A model generated the notes under the pieces. That model was given only the letters and a program-made list of their open reading frames with translations. It did not search any database and was not told the origin of the DNA. This document shows, in pieces, positions 5,833 to 7,784 of a stretch of 7,784 bases of DNA. Each line of letters begins with the position of its first letter. The first letter of the stretch is position 1. This DNA comes from Cyanobacteria bacterium UBA11370 (GTDB lineage: Bacteria > Cyanobacteriota > Cyanobacteriia > Cyanobacteriales > Coleofasciculaceae): NCBI GenBank assembly GCA_003486645.1, contig DNGI01000200.1, forward strand, positions 7,483 to 15,266, read 5' to 3'. The translations under genes and the position numbers were made by a program.

Positions 5833-5928
5833 ATACCAAGTTGCGGTCAAAGATAGTAGATAGGAAAGACAAGGGGGACAAGGGGGACAAGGGGAAAGAA
5901 AGTACTACGTATGAATGCAACTTGGTAT
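5833..5928. mobile_element. 96-bp non-coding element with 12-bp terminal inverted repeats (MITE-like)
   Basis: ATACCAAGTTGC (5833-5844) and GCAACTTGGTAT (5917-5928) are perfect inverted ends. A weaker match continues inward (GTCA/TGAA region). As in the element at 1796-1975, a TA sits one base in from each end. The core has no gene and holds a G-rich 9-bp tandem repeat. It lies about 20 bp past the end of the ndhB terminator. The rest of the 5590-6008 gap holds the leader and promoter elements listed separately; 5707-5832 shows nothing I can name. Mobility is inferred from structure and from the matching end at 3-24. Confidence 0.6.
5869..5894. repeat. 9-bp G-rich tandem repeat inside the element
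   Basis: ACAAGGGGG occurs at 5869-5877 and 5878-5886, followed by ACAAGGGG at 5887-5894, so 2.9 units. It has three G-runs in tandem, one short of a standard four-run G-quadruplex motif. Confidence 0.85.
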
Positions 5929-5948
5929 GATCCTGGAACCAAAACTGT

Positions 5949-5979
5949 AAAAAAAACGCCTGACTCTACAGAATCAGGC
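5949..5979 (-). terminator. Rho-independent terminator of ndhB
   Basis: On the minus strand, GCCTGATTC pairs with GAGTCAGGC (8 of 9 pairs; plus 5958-5966 and 5971-5979) around the loop TGTA. It is followed after one G by eight T (plus 5949-5956). It begins 30 nt after the ndhB stop. This is a textbook intrinsic terminator and shows that ndhB transcription ends here. Confidence 0.93.
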
Positions 5980-6008
5980 ATTTGAGTCGATTGGTGATCA
6001 GATTGCCC

Positions 6009-7571
6009 TTATGGACGTTGAGATAGAGAGGCTACGGGTTCCGTGTGGATTTGTACTTGTGCCACCGAGGACTGTAACATGGGAGTATTGCTAACAGAAC
6101 TATTGGCTAGCGTAAACAGAGGATTTGACAAAATCCCGGCTAGAGAGGTAGCAATGACTGTCAAAACTAACCCGATTTGCAAGGGACGCATACCGGGTAA
6201 GTTCCAGCGGATTTCGGGATAATTCTTGACGACATCAGACATTTCCTGGGGTTCTTTCACCACCATCATCTTGACAACACGGATGTAGTAGTAAATCGAA
6301 ACCACACTGGTAATCAACCCCAGCAATACTAAACCATACAATCCAGCTTGCCAACCCGCCCAAAACAGGTAGATTTTGCCAAAAAATCCGGCTAGGGGTG
6401 GAATTCCTCCTAGGGACAGTAAACAAATACTTAATCCTAGAGTGAGTAAGGGATCTTTTTGATATAAACCCGAATACTCACTAATCTGATCTGTTCCAGT
6501 TCGTAGGGTGAAGAGAATCACACAGATAAAACCGCCTAGGTTCATAAATAAATAAACCAGGAGGTAAAATATCATACTGGCATAACCTGCTTCAGTCCCA
6601 GCAATTAACCCAATCATCACAAACCCCGCTTGGGCAATTGATGAATAGGCAAGTAACCGTTTCATGCTAGTTTGGGTTAGAGCGACAACATTCCCTAATA
6701 CCAAACTCAAAATTGCTAGGGCAGTAAAAACAAAATGCCACTGTTCACTCACAGAAGGGAAAGCGGTAACGAGTAAACGAATGGCTAAAGCAAAACCCGC
6801 CGCTTTGGAACCTACGGAAAGGAACGCAACCACGGGAGTAGGCGAACCTTCATAAACATCCGGTGTCCATTGGTGGAAGGGAACCGCTGAGATTTTAAAG
6901 GCAATTCCAGCGATCGCAAACACCAACGCAATTAAAACCCCCAAGGATTGACCCGATGCTAAACTGGCAATACCCCTGGCGATCGCATTTAAATTCGTTT
7001 CTCCCCCAGACAACCCGTATAGTAACGATACACCATACAGAAATACAGCGGAACTTGATGCGCCGATGAGCAAGTATTTCAACGCCGCCTCATTAGAACG
7101 GGGGTCGCGTTTCATGTACCCCGTCAGCAGGTAAGATGAGATACTGAGGGTTTCTAAAGAAACAAAAATCATCACCAACTCATTTGCACCACAGAGGAAC
7201 ATTGCCCCTAGGGTGGCAGAGAGTAAAATGCCGATAAATTCCGCTAACGACGTACCAGACTGCTGCACGTAGCGAATTGACATTAAAATTGTGACAATCG
7301 TAGAGCTGGCAACGATACCGCGAAAGGCGATACTTAAAGTATCACCATTAAAAGCCCCTAAGAAAGCGATGGGATCGGTAGCATTCCATTGAAGGTACAG
7401 GGCAACTAGGGCAGTCAGCAAGCCCCCAACGGCAACATAAGGAAGTTTATTGGCGACACTCTTACCAGAAATCAGGTCGATGCCTAATACTAGTAAGAGG
7501 GTAATCACCACAATTCCCTCTGGCCAAATTATCCCAGCATTAAGCTGGGCAGCAAGAGTGGCAAAATCCAT
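6009..7571 (-). CDS. ndhB: NAD(P)H-quinone oxidoreductase subunit 2 (NDH-1 subunit B)
   Basis: The 520-residue, highly hydrophobic protein is NdhB, the counterpart of bacterial NuoN. It is one of the antiporter-like proton-pumping subunits in the membrane arm of the thylakoid NDH-1 complex. That complex passes electrons from ferredoxin to plastoquinone in cyclic flow, respiration and CO2 uptake. The expected motifs are present: [20 protein letters not shown] (138-157), [12 protein letters not shown] (160-171), [20 protein letters not shown] (225-244), [11 protein letters not shown] (251-261), [15 protein letters not shown] (303-317) and [16 protein letters not shown] (388-403). The proton-path residues appear kept: by motif, Glu140, Lys165, Lys226, Lys256 and Lys399 match the NuoN set. 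Length is normal for cyanobacteria. The ATG at 7569-7571 has no strong Shine-Dalgarno. It is a single-gene unit here, ending at the terminator at 5949-5979. Two HIP1 sites lie within it. Confidence 0.97.
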   Translation of the reverse strand: MDFATLAAQLNAGIIWPEGIVVITLLLVLGIDLISGKSVANKLPYVAVGGLLTALVALYLQWNATDPIAFLGAFNGDTLSIAFRGIVASSTIVTILMSIRYVQQSGTSLAEFIGILLSATLGAMFLCGANELVMIFVSLETLSISSYLLTGYMKRDPRSNEAALKYLLIGASSSAVFLYGVSLLYGLSGGETNLNAIARGIASLASGQSLGVLIALVFAIAGIAFKISAVPFHQWTPDVYEGSPTPVVAFLSVGSKAAGFALAIRLLVTAFPSVSEQWHFVFTALAILSLVLGNVVALTQTSMKRLLAYSSIAQAGFVMIGLIAGTEAGYASMIFYLLVYLFMNLGGFICVILFTLRTGTDQISEYSGLYQKDPLLTLGLSICLLSLGGIPPLAGFFGKIYLFWAGWQAGLYGLVLLGLITSVVSIYYYIRVVKMMVVKEPQEMSDVVKNYPEIRWNLPGMRPLQIGLVLTVIATSLAGILSNPLFTLANSSVSNTPMLQSSVAQVQIHTEPVASLSQRP

Positions 7572-7623
7572 AGTTTCTATTGGTATGGTCTATGGTTAGG
7601 TGGGTATCTAGATTAACTTTTTT

Positions 7624-7647
7624 ATCATATCGGTGATTGTGACCGAT
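7624..7647 (-). promoter_or_regulatory. Candidate ndhB promoter -10 box with an adjoining dyad
   Basis: On the minus strand TATGAT (plus 7624-7629) matches the -10 consensus at five of six bases, about 53 nt before the ndhB ATG. No good -35 is visible. Just upstream, ATCGGT (7629-7634) and ACCGAT (7642-7647) form a perfect 6-bp inverted repeat with a 7-nt spacer, placed where an activator or repressor could act on this promoter. It does not resemble the TCAATG/ATCAAT site I associate with NdhR. Confidence 0.35.
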
Positions 7648-7648
7648 T

Positions 7649-7660
7649 TGATACTAAGTT
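7649..7660. repeat. Possible degenerate left end of a third ATACCAA-type element
   Basis: TGATACTAAGTT differs from TGATACCAAGTT (5831-5842) by one base, and is likewise followed by a G-rich tandem repeat. A matching right end is not clear before the window ends (GTTGCTAGTTAT near 7766 is only vaguely similar). This could be chance. Confidence 0.3.
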
Positions 7661-7674
7661 TGGGTGTTTTGAAA

Positions 7675-7739
7675 GTGGGGAGACCGGGAGTGGGAAGTGG
7701 GGAGTGGGGAGTGGGGAGTGGGGAGTGGGGAGTAGGGGA
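7675..7739. repeat. Heptanucleotide tandem repeat GGGGAGT upstream of ndhB
   Basis: Five perfect GGGGAGT units run from 7699 to 7733, with degenerate units before (from about 7675) and after. It belongs to the short tandemly repeated heptamer class found in filamentous cyanobacteria. On the plus strand, four or more GGGG runs separated by AGT meet the usual G-quadruplex pattern. It starts about 105 bp upstream of the ndhB ATG. Nothing else is recognisable in 7740-7784. Confidence 0.92.
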
Positions 7740-7784
7740 AGAGAGGTGTTAATAATAACGTAAGTTGCTAGTTATAAATTCATG

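Noticed and set aside
6235..6855. Short frames on both strands within ndhB
   Set aside because: They lie entirely inside a full-length, well-conserved ndhB and have no independent support.
2925..7739. CRISPR array
   Set aside because: The tandem units are 7, 9 and 21 bp with no unique spacers between them.

Overview
This window comes from a cyanobacterium. Three things point there: a PanC-Cmk fusion (pantoate-beta-alanine ligase joined to cytidylate kinase), a gene for the B subunit of the photosynthetic NAD(P)H dehydrogenase (NDH-1), and repeated HIP1 octamers (GCGATCGC). The Uma2-family nuclease gene, heptanucleotide tandem repeats and many small palindromes suggest a large, repeat-rich genome, such as a filamentous species. 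The genus cannot be fixed from this sequence.

Layout, left to right. Positions 1-60 hold the end of a repeat and a 33-nt palindrome. A terminator at 73-117 closes panC-cmk, which runs on the minus strand to 1708. Between panC-cmk and the next gene is a 180-bp element with inverted ends (1796-1975), containing a perfect 32-bp palindrome. A minus-strand Uma2/DUF820 nuclease-fold gene follows (1985-2890), with an in-frame 21-bp tandem repeat that encodes coiled-coil heptads. A heptamer array and a promoter region lead to the only plus-strand gene (3094-3507), a small single-span membrane protein with a calcium-loop-like motif and four cysteines. It converges on a minus-strand gene of unknown function (3647-4825, 392 aa, GTG start). 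Upstream of that lies a second unknown, AT-rich minus-strand gene (5059-5562, about 167 aa), whose leader holds a hairpin, a perfect dyad and a possible promoter. A second inverted-repeat element (5833-5928) sits just beyond the ndhB terminator (5949-5979). ndhB fills 6009-7571 on the minus strand. Its upstream region carries a dyad and a G-rich heptamer array.

The genes do not form one operon. PanC-Cmk serves coenzyme A and CMP/dCMP metabolism. NdhB serves cyclic electron flow, respiration and CO2 uptake. These two conserved housekeeping genes flank about 4.3 kb of accessory or lineage-specific DNA. I see no recognisable defence island, CRISPR array, tRNA, rRNA or intact transposase. The least explained material is the pair of unknown minus-strand genes (3647-5562), the dyad-controlled leader of the smaller one, and the family of small elements whose ends begin ATACCAA.
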